A stretch of 7,777 nucleotides of DNA from Lachnospiraceae bacterium UBA4292 (GCA_002395865.1 DGVE01000023.1:1-7777), one strand, 5' to 3'; positions 1 through 6,771 are shown, numbered from the stretch's first letter. The notes: generated by a model from the letters alone, not told the origin. Numbers and translations: made by a program.

Positions 1-71
1 AAATGATTGTTTTTGGATGATTGTTGTGATTTGACTGAATTGCGGTTTTAGGTTTATATCTATGAATACTC

Positions 72-102
72 AGAGCTCCGGTTTTTCCGGGGCTCTTTTT
101 TT
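72..102 (+). terminator. Intrinsic terminator of the gene left of the window
   Basis: A 10-bp stem (72-81 with 87-96, one T-G wobble at 77/91) closes a TTTTT loop and runs straight into seven T residues (96-102). This is a textbook Rho-independent terminator reading rightwards. No + strand gene inside the window precedes it; all three + frames are closed by stops within the first 33 bases. It therefore most likely ends a transcript that begins outside the window. Confidence 0.85.
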
Positions 103-125
103 ATGAAATGACGTATAACAAACGC

Positions 126-163
126 AAAAAAAATAAGCCGAAGGCCATGATGACCTTCGGCTT
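126..163 (-). terminator. Intrinsic terminator of the small minus-strand gene
   Basis: A perfect 10-bp stem (135-144 with 154-163) has a 9-nt loop. Read on the minus strand it is followed by A and then eight T residues (134-126). It lies 24 bases past the stop codon of the 66-residue gene at 188-388 and would end a monocistronic transcript. The short T run on the + side (162-165) gives at most weak termination the other way. Confidence 0.88.
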
Positions 164-187
164 TTCGCTCTTTGGAACTCGTATGAA

Positions 188-388
188 TTAGAGATCTACA
201 GAGCCGTTCTCGCTCTCGTTAACAACGTAGTAAGCCTTCTTCTCCTCGGGCTTTACATAGATGTCAAGAGTGTCGATCTCCTTAACCTTGCGGCCGTCTG
301 CAACCCATGCAGCCTTAACAGCCTCCTTTACAGAAGCCTCTGTAACTTCAACGCCTGCGGCCTGGATAGTTAAATTAATCTTTGCCAT
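188..388 (-). CDS. Small DUF6465-like protein of unknown function
   Basis: A 66-residue protein with no signal peptide or membrane segment. The sequence suggests a compact alpha/beta fold: an N-terminal strand (AKINLTIQ), a helix rich in Ala, Val and Lys (residues 17-30), then a strand pair with the motif IYVKPEEKKAYYVVN (43-57) ending in GSVDL. That C-terminal pattern resembles proteins I recall as DUF6465, which are common in Lachnospiraceae and often carry a long Lys/Ala-rich N-terminal tail; this copy has none. The function is unknown. The start is well supported: AAGGAGG (403-397) lies 8 nt before the ATG. The gene stands alone between its own promoter and terminator. Its codons (Ile only ATT/ATC, Arg CGC, Gly GGC) differ from the ATA/AGG-rich neighbours and suggest high expression. 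The gene is surely real; the family name is less sure. Confidence 0.85.
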   Translation of the reverse strand: MAKINLTIQAAGVEVTEASVKEAVKAAWVADGRKVKEIDTLDIYVKPEEKKAYYVVNESENGSVDL

Positions 389-426
389 AATAATAGCCTC
401 CTTAAATTAATTAAAGAATAAATATA

Positions 427-444
427 TGTGAGTTTTACCTCACA
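427..444 (-). promoter_or_regulatory. Stem-loop at the predicted 5' end of the small-gene mRNA
   Basis: Six-base perfect inverted repeat (TGTGAG at 427-432, CTCACA at 439-444) with a 6-nt loop. It begins 8 bases after the -10 box at 457-452, about where transcription should start, so the minus-strand transcript would open with this hairpin. Such 5'-terminal stems can protect an mRNA from 5'-end-dependent decay. The same repeat could instead be an operator bound by a repressor at the start site. The sequence alone does not separate these. Confidence 0.5.
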
Positions 445-451
445 ACGGCAT

Positions 452-480
452 ACTATAGTACATAAAACGTTTTTTTGCAA
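452..480 (-). promoter_or_regulatory. Sigma-A promoter of the small minus-strand gene
   Basis: Reading leftwards, TTGCAA (480-475) and TATAGT (457-452) are separated by exactly 17 nt that include an A/T-rich stretch. Predicted transcription starts near 445, giving a leader of about 57 nt before the ATG at 388. It is the best promoter match on this strand in the divergent spacer. Confidence 0.72.
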
Positions 481-503
481 ACACATTTTATAGATTTTTA
501 ATG

Positions 504-523
504 TTGTATCAAAAAAAATACAA
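504..523. repeat. Inverted repeat in the divergent spacer
   Basis: Arms TTGTAT (504-509) and ATACAA (518-523) flank 8 bases that are mostly A. It sits between the two divergent promoters: 13 bases left of the hisH -35 box and 24 bases beyond the -35 box of the small gene. It could be an operator acting on either gene, or a chance repeat in AT-rich DNA. It does not match the CodY box consensus AATTTTCWGAAAATT. Confidence 0.3.
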
Positions 524-535
524 TCGAGTCTGAGA

Positions 536-564
536 TTGAATAATCGGTATATTTATGTTACTAT
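536..564 (+). promoter_or_regulatory. Extended -10 promoter for hisH-hisF
   Basis: TTGAAT (536-541), a 17-nt spacer and TACTAT (559-564), with the extended -10 dinucleotide TG at 556-557. Transcription should begin near 571, leaving a leader of about 31 nt before the hisH ATG at 602. The promoter also argues against the longer hisH reading frame, whose first possible start codon (TTG, 536) would be the -35 box itself. Confidence 0.72.
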
Positions 565-591
565 GACCTTTCAAAATACGAAAAAAGATGT

Positions 592-598
592 GGAGGTG
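592..598 (+). promoter_or_regulatory. Ribosome binding site deciding the hisH start
   Basis: GGAGGTG lies just before the ATG at 602, with GGAGG ending 5 nt upstream. No comparable site precedes the in-frame alternatives at 536 or 563, so translation is assigned to 602. Confidence 0.85.
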
Positions 599-601
599 CT
601 T

Positions 602-1207
602 ATGATCTGCGTTATCGATTATGATGCCGGCAATCTTGAGAGCGTCTGCAAGGCGCTTAAGTATATTGGACAGGACGTTCTGGTGACAAGGGACGAGAAT
701 GAGATAATGAGGGCGCAGAGGCTTATACTTCCCGGAGTGGGAGCCTTCGGCGATGCCATGGGCAACTTAAGCTCTCTGGGACTTGACCGTACGATAAGGG
801 AGTATGTGGGGACGGGAAGACCGTTTCTGGGCATCTGTCTCGGACTTCAGCTTCTTTTTGATTCGAGTGAGGAGTCACCGGGTGTGGAGGGGCTTGGACT
901 TCTTCGAGGATGCGTAAAGCGCTTTCCAAACGATATGGGACTAAAGATACCTCATATAGGATGGAACAGTCTTGAAATAGCGCCTTCATCCAGATTATTC
1001 AAAGGCATAGACGATGGATCGTATTTCTATTTCGTGCATTCGTATTACCTGCAGGCTGAGGATGAGGCCGATGTGGCTGGAGTTACGGAGTACGGAATAA
1101 GGTTTCACGCCGCCGTGGAACACGGCAATATATTTGCGACCCAGTTCCACCCCGAAAAGAGCGGTGAGATCGGTCTGGCTGTATTAGAGAATTTCGCAAA
1201 GCTGTGA
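602..1207 (+). CDS. hisH: Imidazole glycerol phosphate synthase, glutaminase subunit HisH
   Basis: Class I glutamine amidotransferase of histidine biosynthesis. It hydrolyses glutamine and passes ammonia through the HisF barrel to make imidazole glycerol phosphate and AICAR from PRFAR, in the cytoplasm. The 201 residues match the usual family length. Visible motifs are the N-terminal strand VIDYDAGNL (4-12), the oxyanion-strand motif [11 protein letters not shown] (43-53), the nucleophile elbow [10 protein letters not shown] with Cys79 (77-86), and the C-terminal ATQFHPEKS with His183 and Glu185 completing the triad. An open frame continues upstream to 536, but the ribosome binding site at 592-598, the promoter at 536-564 and the family start (M-x-VIDY) support ATG 602. 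The stop lies 7 bases before the hisF ATG, so the two subunits are co-transcribed and probably coupled. No other his genes are in the window. Confidence 0.96.
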   Translation: MICVIDYDAGNLESVCKALKYIGQDVLVTRDENEIMRAQRLILPGVGAFGDAMGNLSSLGLDRTIREYVGTGRPFLGICLGLQLLFDSSEESPGVEGLGLLRGCVKRFPNDMGLKIPHIGWNSLEIAPSSRLFKGIDDGSYFYFVHSYYLQAEDEADVAGVTEYGIRFHAAVEHGNIFATQFHPEKSGEIGLAVLENFAKL

Positions 1208-1212
1208 GGTGA
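1206..1212 (+). promoter_or_regulatory. Ribosome binding site deciding the hisF start
   Basis: GAGGTGA overlaps the hisH stop codon, with GAGG ending 5 nt before ATG 1215. The in-frame GTG at 1209 lies inside this site, so it is unlikely to be the start. Confidence 0.75.
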
Positions 1213-1214
1213 CT

Positions 1215-1970
1215 ATGCACACAAAAAGGATAATACCGTGTCTCGATGTAAATGCGGGGCGCGTCGTAAAGGGAGTAAATTTCGTGAACCTGCGTGATGC
1301 GGGAGATCCTGTGGAGATCGCGACAGCCTATGACAAGGCCGGAGCCGATGAGCTGGTATTTCTGGATATCACAGCCTCAAGCGACTCACGCAATATCGTC
1401 ATTGACATGGTCGCAAGAGTGGCTCAGACCGTGTTCATCCCGTTCACCGTCGGAGGAGGTATAAGGACCATAGAGGATTTCAGGTCGATCCTTCGCGCGG
1501 GCGCCGACAAAATATCGGTGAACTCCGCCGCCATAGACAATCCTGAGCTCATAACGGAGGCTGCGGCCAAGTTCGGAAGCCAGTGCGTCGTCGTCGCCAT
1601 CGACGCGAGAAGAAACGGAAAGAGCTGGAATGTTTATAAGCACGGCGGAAGGCTCGATACAGGTCTGGATACCGTTGAATGGGCCGCAGAAGCCTGCAGA
1701 AGGGGCGCAGGGGAGATACTTTTGACCAGTATGGACTGCGACGGAACGAAGGCAGGCTATGACAATGAGCTCAACCGCGCGGTGGCAGAGCGTGTATCTA
1801 TACCTGTGATTGCCTCCGGAGGCGCAGGAAGCATGGAGCATTTCTATGATGCCCTTACATATGGTGAGGCGGACGCGGCGCTTGCGGCAAGTCTTTTCCA
1901 TTATAAGGAGATGGAGATACGCGACCTGAAGCAGTATCTGAGGGGAAGGGGCATCCCCGTAAGGCTTTGA
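1215..1970 (+). CDS. hisF: Imidazole glycerol phosphate synthase, cyclase subunit HisF
   Basis: Synthase/cyclase half of the HisH-HisF heterodimer, a (beta/alpha)8 barrel that joins ammonia from HisH to PRFAR and splits the product into imidazole glycerol phosphate and AICAR. The 251 residues are normal for the family. With ATG 1215 as residue 1, the two catalytic aspartates fall exactly at the classical positions, Asp11 (RIIPCLDV) and Asp130 (VVVAIDAR). This numbering supports that start over GTG 1209. Other signatures are [13 protein letters not shown] (43-55), the phosphate loop VGGGIR (79-84), GADKISVNS (96-104), [11 protein letters not shown] (173-183) and the second phosphate loop [11 protein letters not shown] (200-210). 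It follows hisH after 7 bases. No clear terminator follows; the comM promoter begins 6 bases after the stop. Confidence 0.96.
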   Translation: MHTKRIIPCLDVNAGRVVKGVNFVNLRDAGDPVEIATAYDKAGADELVFLDITASSDSRNIVIDMVARVAQTVFIPFTVGGGIRTIEDFRSILRAGADKISVNSAAIDNPELITEAAAKFGSQCVVVAIDARRNGKSWNVYKHGGRLDTGLDTVEWAAEACRRGAGEILLTSMDCDGTKAGYDNELNRAVAERVSIPVIASGGAGSMEHFYDALTYGEADAALAASLFHYKEMEIRDLKQYLRGRGIPVRL

Positions 1971-1976
1971 TAGGGC

Positions 1977-2005
1977 TTTACAAAACCCCGTAAACTGTAT
2001 ATAAT
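1977..2005 (+). promoter_or_regulatory. Near-consensus sigma-A promoter for comM-dprA
   Basis: TTTACA (1977-1982), a 17-nt spacer and a perfect TATAAT (2000-2005). Predicted transcription starts near 2012, leaving a leader of about 37 nt before comM. It is the closest match to consensus in the window and makes comM-dprA a transcription unit separate from hisHF, although read-through from hisF is possible because no terminator intervenes. Confidence 0.78.
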
Positions 2006-2048
2006 CGTCTTTGACCCCAGCTCGATCATTTTATCCGGAAAGGATAAT

Positions 2049-3584
2049 ATGCTTGGATATGTACTCAGCGGAACCGTTGCGGGTATCGAAGGCGTACCCG
2101 TAATGGTTGAGGCAGACATAAGTGACGGTCTGCCTCAGTTTGATATGGTGGGCTTTTTGGCTTCTGAGGTAAAAGAGGCCAGGGAGAGGGTCAGGACAGC
2201 AGTGAAAAACACAGGCTTCTTCCTGGAACCCCGACGCTACACCATCAATCTGTCACCTGCGGACCTGCGAAAGGAGGGCAATCTCTTCGACCTCCCGATC
2301 GCGATAGCTGTCCTCATCGGCCTCGGTATCCTCCCTCAAAATACCGTGGACGACTGTATGATATTCGGTGAGCTCGGACTTGACGGCAGCATAAGGCCGA
2401 TAAACGGCGCGCTGCCCCTCGTGAACGCAGCGGCCGGAAACGGCATCACACGATGTATAGTGCCCCGCGACAACGGCTTGGAGGCCAGTGTCGTTGAGGA
2501 TATCGATGTGTTTGCGCTCTCCACTCTGGCCGAGGTCACAGATTACCTCTTAAATCCCGAAAAATACACACCTGTGATGACCGACGCCGCGAAGCTGCTC
2601 TCAGACCAGCAGGAGGAGGTCGGAGAGGATTTTTCGGATATCAACGGACAGACTGCCGCCAAGCGCGCTACGACCATAGCCGCGGCAGGCTTTCACAACA
2701 TTCTCTATATCGGACCACCCGGCTCCGGTAAATCCATGATGGCCAGGCGAATACCCACGATACTTCCGCAGCTGACTCTTTCTGAGGCGATAGAGCTCAC
2801 CAAGATCTACAGCATCTGCGGTCTTTTGCCGCGCCAGAAAGCCCTCATAGGGACCCGACCCTTCAGAAGTCCCCACCACACCACATCCATGCAGGCCATG
2901 ACGGGAGGCGGCAGAGTGCCCCGCCCGGGTGAGATATCGCTTGCGGACCGCGGCGTCCTTTTTCTGGACGAACTCCCCGAATTCAATAATTCATCGCTTG
3001 AAGTCCTCAGGCAGCCGCTCGAGGACAGGCAGATAGTGCTTGCGAGAGTCCACGGGACCTACCGATACCCTGCGGATTTCCAGCTCGTGGCAGCCATGAA
3101 CCCGTGCAAATGCGGTTATTATCCGGACAGAAGCAAATGCAGCTGCACTCCGGCGGACGTGGCCAGGTATGTAGGAAGGATAAGCAGGCCGCTTCTCGAC
3201 AGGATAGACCTGTGCGTGGAAATGCCCAGAATAGAATACTCCGATCTCGCAGGGGTGAGTGAGAAGAATGAGACCTCAGCCGCCATAAGGCAGCGCGTGG
3301 AGAGGGCTGTGAATATCCAGAAGGAGAGGTACAAAAACGAAAAGATACTGTTCAATTCACAGCTAAGCGCAAGGCTGATAGAAAAATACTGTCCCCTCGG
3401 GAAGGCGGAGCGGGAGGTTTTGGGACAGGCTTTTGAGGCGATGAACCTGAGCGCGAGGGCATATCACCGCATAATAAAGGTCGCGAGGACGATAGCTGAT
3501 CTGGACGGTGCGGAAAGGATAGGTGTAAAGCATATAACCGAGGCTATAGGCTACAGGACATACGACAGGGAGGTGTGGAAATGA
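2049..3584 (+). CDS. comM: ComM/YifB family AAA+ ATPase (Mg-chelatase-like)
   Basis: Member of the YifB/ComM family. In Vibrio cholerae ComM is a hexameric branch-migration helicase that aids integration of transformed DNA; a role in this organism is inferred. The 511 residues are typical. An N-terminal ChlI-like domain (about 1-165, with SGTVAGIEGVPVMVE and INLSPADLRKEG) is followed by the AAA+ core. This shows Walker A GPPGSGKS (222-229), Walker B GVLFLDELPEF (302-312), sensor-1 VAAMNP (347-352) and the arginine-containing RPLLDRID (380-387). Between these lies a CKCG...CSC cysteine set (353, 355, 364, 366), a conserved family feature that may bind metal. The C-terminal lid has SARAYHRIIKVARTIADLDG (468-487). 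The start is ATG 2049 behind GGAAAGGA (2037-2044). The stop overlaps dprA by four bases. All motor residues look intact. Confidence 0.93.
   Translation: MLGYVLSGTVAGIEGVPVMVEADISDGLPQFDMVGFLASEVKEARERVRTAVKNTGFFLEPRRYTINLSPADLRKEGNLFDLPIAIAVLIGLGILPQNTVDDCMIFGELGLDGSIRPINGALPLVNAAAGNGITRCIVPRDNGLEASVVEDIDVFALSTLAEVTDYLLNPEKYTPVMTDAAKLLSDQQEEVGEDFSDINGQTAAKRATTIAAAGFHNILYIGPPGSGKSMMARRIPTILPQLTLSEAIELTKIYSICGLLPRQKALIGTRPFRSPHHTTSMQAMTGGGRVPRPGEISLADRGVLFLDELPEFNNSSLEVLRQPLEDRQIVLARVHGTYRYPADFQLVAAMNPCKCGYYPDRSKCSCTPADVARYVGRISRPLLDRIDLCVEMPRIEYSDLAGVSEKNETSAAIRQRVERAVNIQKERYKNEKILFNSQLSARLIEKYCPLGKAEREVLGQAFEAMNLSARAYHRIIKVARTIADLDGAERIGVKHITEAIGYRTYDREVWK
3568..3575 (+). promoter_or_regulatory. 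Ribosome binding site deciding the dprA start
   Basis: GGGAGGTG lies inside the end of comM, with GGAGG ending 7 nt before ATG 3581. The earlier in-frame GTG at 3575 sits within this site and is not a credible start. Confidence 0.82.
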
Positions 3585-4666
3585 ACAGGTACAGGGAAAA
3601 ACTCTGGTATCTCTTAAACAGCACACCTCTGATAGGGCCTGTCTCGACTGCCCGACTTCTGGAATACGCGGGAGATATTGAGGAACTTACGGAGCTAAGT
3701 CCGGACGATATACGAAGGAGCGGTATCCTTGATGATAGGATGCTCGCCTCATGGATGAGCACGATGGCGAGGCGGCAGGAGCTCTTTGATGAGTATGATG
3801 AGTGTGAAGGGCGCGGGATACATTTTTTGTCGATGGAGCATGAGGATTACCCGCAGAGGCTTCGAAACATCCCCCAGCCGCCATACGGCATCAGCTATAT
3901 AGGAAGGAACCCGTCTGCGTACGAAGGCTGTGCCGCGGTGATAGGAGCCAGAGGGTGTACGGACTACGGCAGAGAGATCGCATACAGGATCGCGCAGGAG
4001 CTCGGAAAGCAAGGGATATGCGTGGTGAGCGGAATGGCGGCAGGCATCGACACTGCATCGCACTGGGGGTGTCTGGACGCGGGGTGCGCGAGCATAGCCG
4101 TTCTGGGAGGCGGTGTAGATGATTGCTACCCAGCGGGGAACAGGAGGCTCTACGATAAGCTGTGCAGGGAGGGGACGGTCATAAGTGAGCAGCCCATGGG
4201 TATGCCGCCCCTGCCGAACAATTTCAGGCAGAGGAACCGGCTGATAAGCGGTCTTGCCGACTGCGTGATAGTGGCGGAGGCTCGTAAAAAGAGCGGCACG
4301 CAGATCACCGTCACCTATGCGCTCGACCAGGGGCGGGATGTGTTCTGCGTTCCCGGAAGGATAACGGACGTGCTCAGCTCGGGCTGCAACGATATGATCG
4401 CGCAGGGCGCGCAGATAGTGTGCTCCGTTGAGACGATACTGGACTATTTCGGCGTCGGGAGGGAGAACGATAAAGCTCCTGTTCTCACACAGAAGGAGCA
4501 GAGGGTGGCGGAATGCCTCGACTGCGGGCCTCTGCACATCGATGCTTTGTGCGCTGTCAGCGGGATGATGATAGACGAGTTGATGGAGCTTCTGACCATA
4601 ATGGAGATAAGGAAGATCGTGGTCAGGCAACCGGGAGGCTACTACCGCATGGCGGCGCGCATTTGA
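3581..4666 (+). CDS. dprA: DNA-processing protein DprA (Smf)
   Basis: DprA binds incoming single-stranded DNA and loads RecA on it during transformation; it is also widespread in bacteria not known to be competent. The 361 residues show three parts: an N-terminal helical SAM-like region (about 1-80), a Rossmann-fold DprA domain (about 85-290) and a C-terminal winged-helix domain (about 300-357). Rossmann motifs include IGARGCTDYG (121-130), VVSGMAAGIDTASHWG (148-163), AVLGGGVDDCYPAGNR (173-188), FRQRNRLISGL (215-225) and KSGTQITVTYALDQGRDVF (237-255). ATG 3581 overlaps the comM stop (ATGA), so the two are probably translationally coupled. The protein has 15 cysteines (4%), high for a cytoplasmic protein of this family. 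Gene order comM-dprA-topA is common in Clostridia. Confidence 0.95.
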   Translation: MNRYREKLWYLLNSTPLIGPVSTARLLEYAGDIEELTELSPDDIRRSGILDDRMLASWMSTMARRQELFDEYDECEGRGIHFLSMEHEDYPQRLRNIPQPPYGISYIGRNPSAYEGCAAVIGARGCTDYGREIAYRIAQELGKQGICVVSGMAAGIDTASHWGCLDAGCASIAVLGGGVDDCYPAGNRRLYDKLCREGTVISEQPMGMPPLPNNFRQRNRLISGLADCVIVAEARKKSGTQITVTYALDQGRDVFCVPGRITDVLSSGCNDMIAQGAQIVCSVETILDYFGVGRENDKAPVLTQKEQRVAECLDCGPLHIDALCAVSGMMIDELMELLTIMEIRKIVVRQPGGYYRMAARI

Positions 4667-4670
4667 AAAA

Positions 4671-4693
4671 AGATTCAATTTCCCCTTGAATTT
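4671..4693. other. AT-rich hairpin just after dprA
   Basis: Six perfect base pairs (ATTCAA 4673-4678, TTGAAT 4686-4691), extendable to eight with a wobble, and a 7-nt loop; it begins 5 bases after the dprA stop. On the + strand only TTT follows, so it is a poor terminator for dprA. On the minus strand the stem is followed by a T run (complement of 4666-4671), but no minus-strand gene ends here. Its right arm is also the -35 box of the topA promoter. Confidence 0.3.
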
Positions 4694-4714
4694 ATGGAGA
4701 AAGTGTTGTATAAA
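4686..4714 (+). promoter_or_regulatory. Sigma-A promoter for topA
   Basis: TTGAAT (4686-4691) and TATAAA (4709-4714) are separated by 17 nt. Transcription should begin near 4721, giving a leader of about 65 nt. It lies wholly in the 119-base gap between dprA and topA, which suggests topA has its own expression in addition to any read-through from dprA. Topoisomerase I promoters often respond to supercoiling; nothing here shows that directly. Confidence 0.65.
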
Positions 4715-4762
4715 CTGTAACTTGCGTACATGTAGTCTTTGGAAACGGCACTTTTTTGACGA

Positions 4763-4787
4763 AATGCACAAGAGGGGTGAATGCATT
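4763..4787 (+). promoter_or_regulatory. Hairpin around the topA ribosome binding site and TTG start
   Basis: Arms AATGCA (4763-4768) and TGCATT (4782-4787) enclose a 13-nt loop holding the Shine-Dalgarno stretch AGAGGGG (4771-4777). The right arm covers the first two bases of the TTG start codon (4786-4788). The Shine-Dalgarno spacing of 8 nt points to TTG 4786 as the start. The stem is only six base pairs and AT-rich, so its effect would be modest; it may also be chance. Confidence 0.4.
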
Positions 4788-6771
4788 GGCTAAGTATCTG
4801 GTTATCGTGGAGTCTCCCACGAAGGTAAAAACTATAAAGAAATTTCTCGGAAGCAATTACGAGGTGGCGGCATCCGGCGGTCATGTGAGGGATCTGCCGA
4901 AGTCCTCTCTGGGCTTCGATCCGTCGGATGACTATGAGCCGCATTATATAACGATAAGGGGCAAGGGTGACGTGCTGGCTGCTCTGAGGAAGGACGCGAA
5001 GAAGGTCGACAAGATATATCTCGCGACTGACCCTGACCGTGAAGGGGAGGCCATTGCGTGGCATCTGGCGGCTGCTCTTAAGCTATCAGAGAAGGATATT
5101 CACAGGATCCAGTTCAATGAGATCACAAAGACGGCTGTCAAAAATGCTCTCGCACATCCCTCGGGTATAGATATGGACAAGGTCAATGCGCAGCAGACCA
5201 GGAGGATGCTGGACAGGATGGTGGGATACGGTATCAGTCCGCTTCTGTGGGAGAAGGTCAAGAGAGGTCTTTCCGCAGGTCGCGTTCAGTCGGCAGTCCT
5301 CAGGATGATCTGTGACAGGGAGAATGAGATAGCCGCATTCGTTCCGGAGGAGTACTGGACGGTGGAAGCGCAGCTTCTGTGCGCGGGAAGCACGAGACCG
5401 GTAGCTTTTGCTCCTTCGGGGAGGAAGAACGCATTTACCCCTCAGGAGGCTGAAGCTATAATAAATGCAGCCGGCTCAGGAAGTTTTGTCGTTGAGAACA
5501 TAAAGAATTCATTCAGGGAGATGAAGGCACCTGCTCCGTTTACGACAAGTACCATGCAGCAGGTGGCTACACAGAGACTCGGTTTTTCCACATCGAAGAC
5601 CATGAGGATCGCGCAGCAGCTGTATGAGGGAATAGAGCTCGGAAACCGCGGCGCGACCGGTATGATAACATACCTGCGTACCGATTCGACCCGTATAGCG
5701 GATGAGGCGGCTCAGGCGGCATCGGATTATATAAAGACCAATTACGGGGAGAACTACCTGAGAACGGATGTGGCTGGAAGCGAAAAAAAGCAGGCTGTGC
5801 AGGATGCGCACGAGGCGATCAGACCCACGGATATGACTCTTGAGCCGGTGAAGGTGAAGGAGTTTATGAACAGGGACCAGTTCAGGCTCTATACACTCAT
5901 ATGGAACAGATTTCTTGCGAGCCGTATGGCACCCGTAAAGTATGCTCAGACCAGGGTCACGGTAAAATGCGGCGAGGAGAGCTTCGAGGCATCGACCTCC
6001 GAGGCAGTCTTCGATGGTTACAGATCGGTATATGCCGACGATGATGAGAAGGAGAAAAAGAACTCGCAGCTTCTGAAGGTGAAGAAGGGTGATGAGCTCG
6101 CTCTTTCGGAAATAAAGAAGGAACAGCATTTCACGCAGCCTGCACCGCACTTTAATGAGGCGTCGCTGGTCAAGGCGATGGAGGAGCTGGGCATCGGAAG
6201 ACCTTCGACCTATGCGCCGACCATTTCCACGCTGCTGGCGAGAAGATACGTGACGAAGGAGCAGAAGAACCTGTATGTTACGGATCTGGGCGAGGCAGTG
6301 AACAGCATCATGGTGCATTCCTTCCCCAGCATAGTAGATGTGTCATTTACCGCGAATCTGGAGACACTGCTCGATGCTGTCGGTGAGGGCAAGATGGAGT
6401 GGAAGGATATAATACGAAACTTTTACCCGGATCTCGAGGAATCTATAAAGACTGCGAGGGAGAACCTCCAGAAGATAACCATAGGCGATGAGGTCACCGA
6501 TACGGTCTGCGAAAAATGCGGCAGGAACATGGTGGTCAAATACGGTCCCCACGGAAAGTTTCTCGCGTGCCCCGGCTTCCCCGAGTGCAAGAATGTCCAG
6601 CCGTATATCGAGAAGACAGGCGTCTCCTGCCCGAAGTGCGGAAAGGATGTAGTGGCCAAGATAACCAAGCGCGGCAGAAAGTATTACGGCTGTATTGACA
6701 ATCCGAAGTGTGATTTCATGAGCTGGCAGATACCGAAAGCGGAAAATGAAACGAAAACTGAAAATTCATAA
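4786..6771 (+). CDS. topA: DNA topoisomerase I (type IA)
   Basis: Relaxes negatively supercoiled DNA by cutting one strand through a 5'-phosphotyrosine link. The 661 residues carry the Toprim domain at the N terminus (LVIVESPTK with Glu9; acidic TDPDREGEA with Asp82 and Asp84), GLSAGRVQSAVLR (161-173), FTTSTMQQ (252-259), the active-site strand MITYLRTDST with Tyr296, and GIGRPSTYAPTI (469-480). Two C-terminal zinc-ribbon units follow: Cys575/578/595/601 and Cys615/618/636/642. The E. coli enzyme and, as I recall it, the B. subtilis enzyme have a third Cys unit, which is absent here; the protein ends in a short acidic tail. The start is set at TTG 4786 because it yields MAKYLVIVESP, aligned with family starts, behind AGAGGGG. 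Further in-frame non-ATG codons at 4756 and 4777 are less likely. codY follows after 148 bases with no terminator seen between. Confidence 0.95.
   Translation: MAKYLVIVESPTKVKTIKKFLGSNYEVAASGGHVRDLPKSSLGFDPSDDYEPHYITIRGKGDVLAALRKDAKKVDKIYLATDPDREGEAIAWHLAAALKLSEKDIHRIQFNEITKTAVKNALAHPSGIDMDKVNAQQTRRMLDRMVGYGISPLLWEKVKRGLSAGRVQSAVLRMICDRENEIAAFVPEEYWTVEAQLLCAGSTRPVAFAPSGRKNAFTPQEAEAIINAAGSGSFVVENIKNSFREMKAPAPFTTSTMQQVATQRLGFSTSKTMRIAQQLYEGIELGNRGATGMITYLRTDSTRIADEAAQAASDYIKTNYGENYLRTDVAGSEKKQAVQDAHEAIRPTDMTLEPVKVKEFMNRDQFRLYTLIWNRFLASRMAPVKYAQTRVTVKCGEESFEASTSEAVFDGYRSVYADDDEKEKKNSQLLKVKKGDELALSEIKKEQHFTQPAPHFNEASLVKAMEELGIGRPSTYAPTISTLLARRYVTKEQKNLYVTDLGEAVNSIMVHSFPSIVDVSFTANLETLLDAVGEGKMEWKDIIRNFYPDLEESIKTARENLQKITIGDEVTDTVCEKCGRNMVVKYGPHGKFLACPGFPECKNVQPYIEKTGVSCPKCGKDVVAKITKRGRKYYGCIDNPKCDFMSWQIPKAENETKTENS

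Noticed and set aside
536..601. A 22-residue N-terminal extension of HisH beginning at TTG 536
   Set aside because: The region is the promoter (TTGAAT...TACTAT), there is no ribosome binding site before 536, and family members start at the MxVIDY strand encoded from 602.
389..601. CodY-binding sites in the hisH upstream region
   Set aside because: No segment matches AATTTTCWGAAAATT within a few mismatches; only an unrelated TTGTAT/ATACAA repeat is present.
1959..1981. A weak stem at the end of hisF as a terminator
   Set aside because: GTAA/TTAC pairing needs several G-T wobbles, has no T run and overlaps the comM -35 box.
3749..4786. A 345-codon open frame on the minus strand opposite dprA
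   Set aside because: It lies wholly antisense to a clear dprA with all family motifs. Its translation is rich in His, Arg and Pro with no recognisable domain, as expected from the complement of biased codons.
5509..6318. A 269-codon open frame on the minus strand opposite topA
   Set aside because: Antisense to conserved topA sequence; the translation is rich in Arg, Leu and His without domain signatures and has no convincing ribosome binding site.
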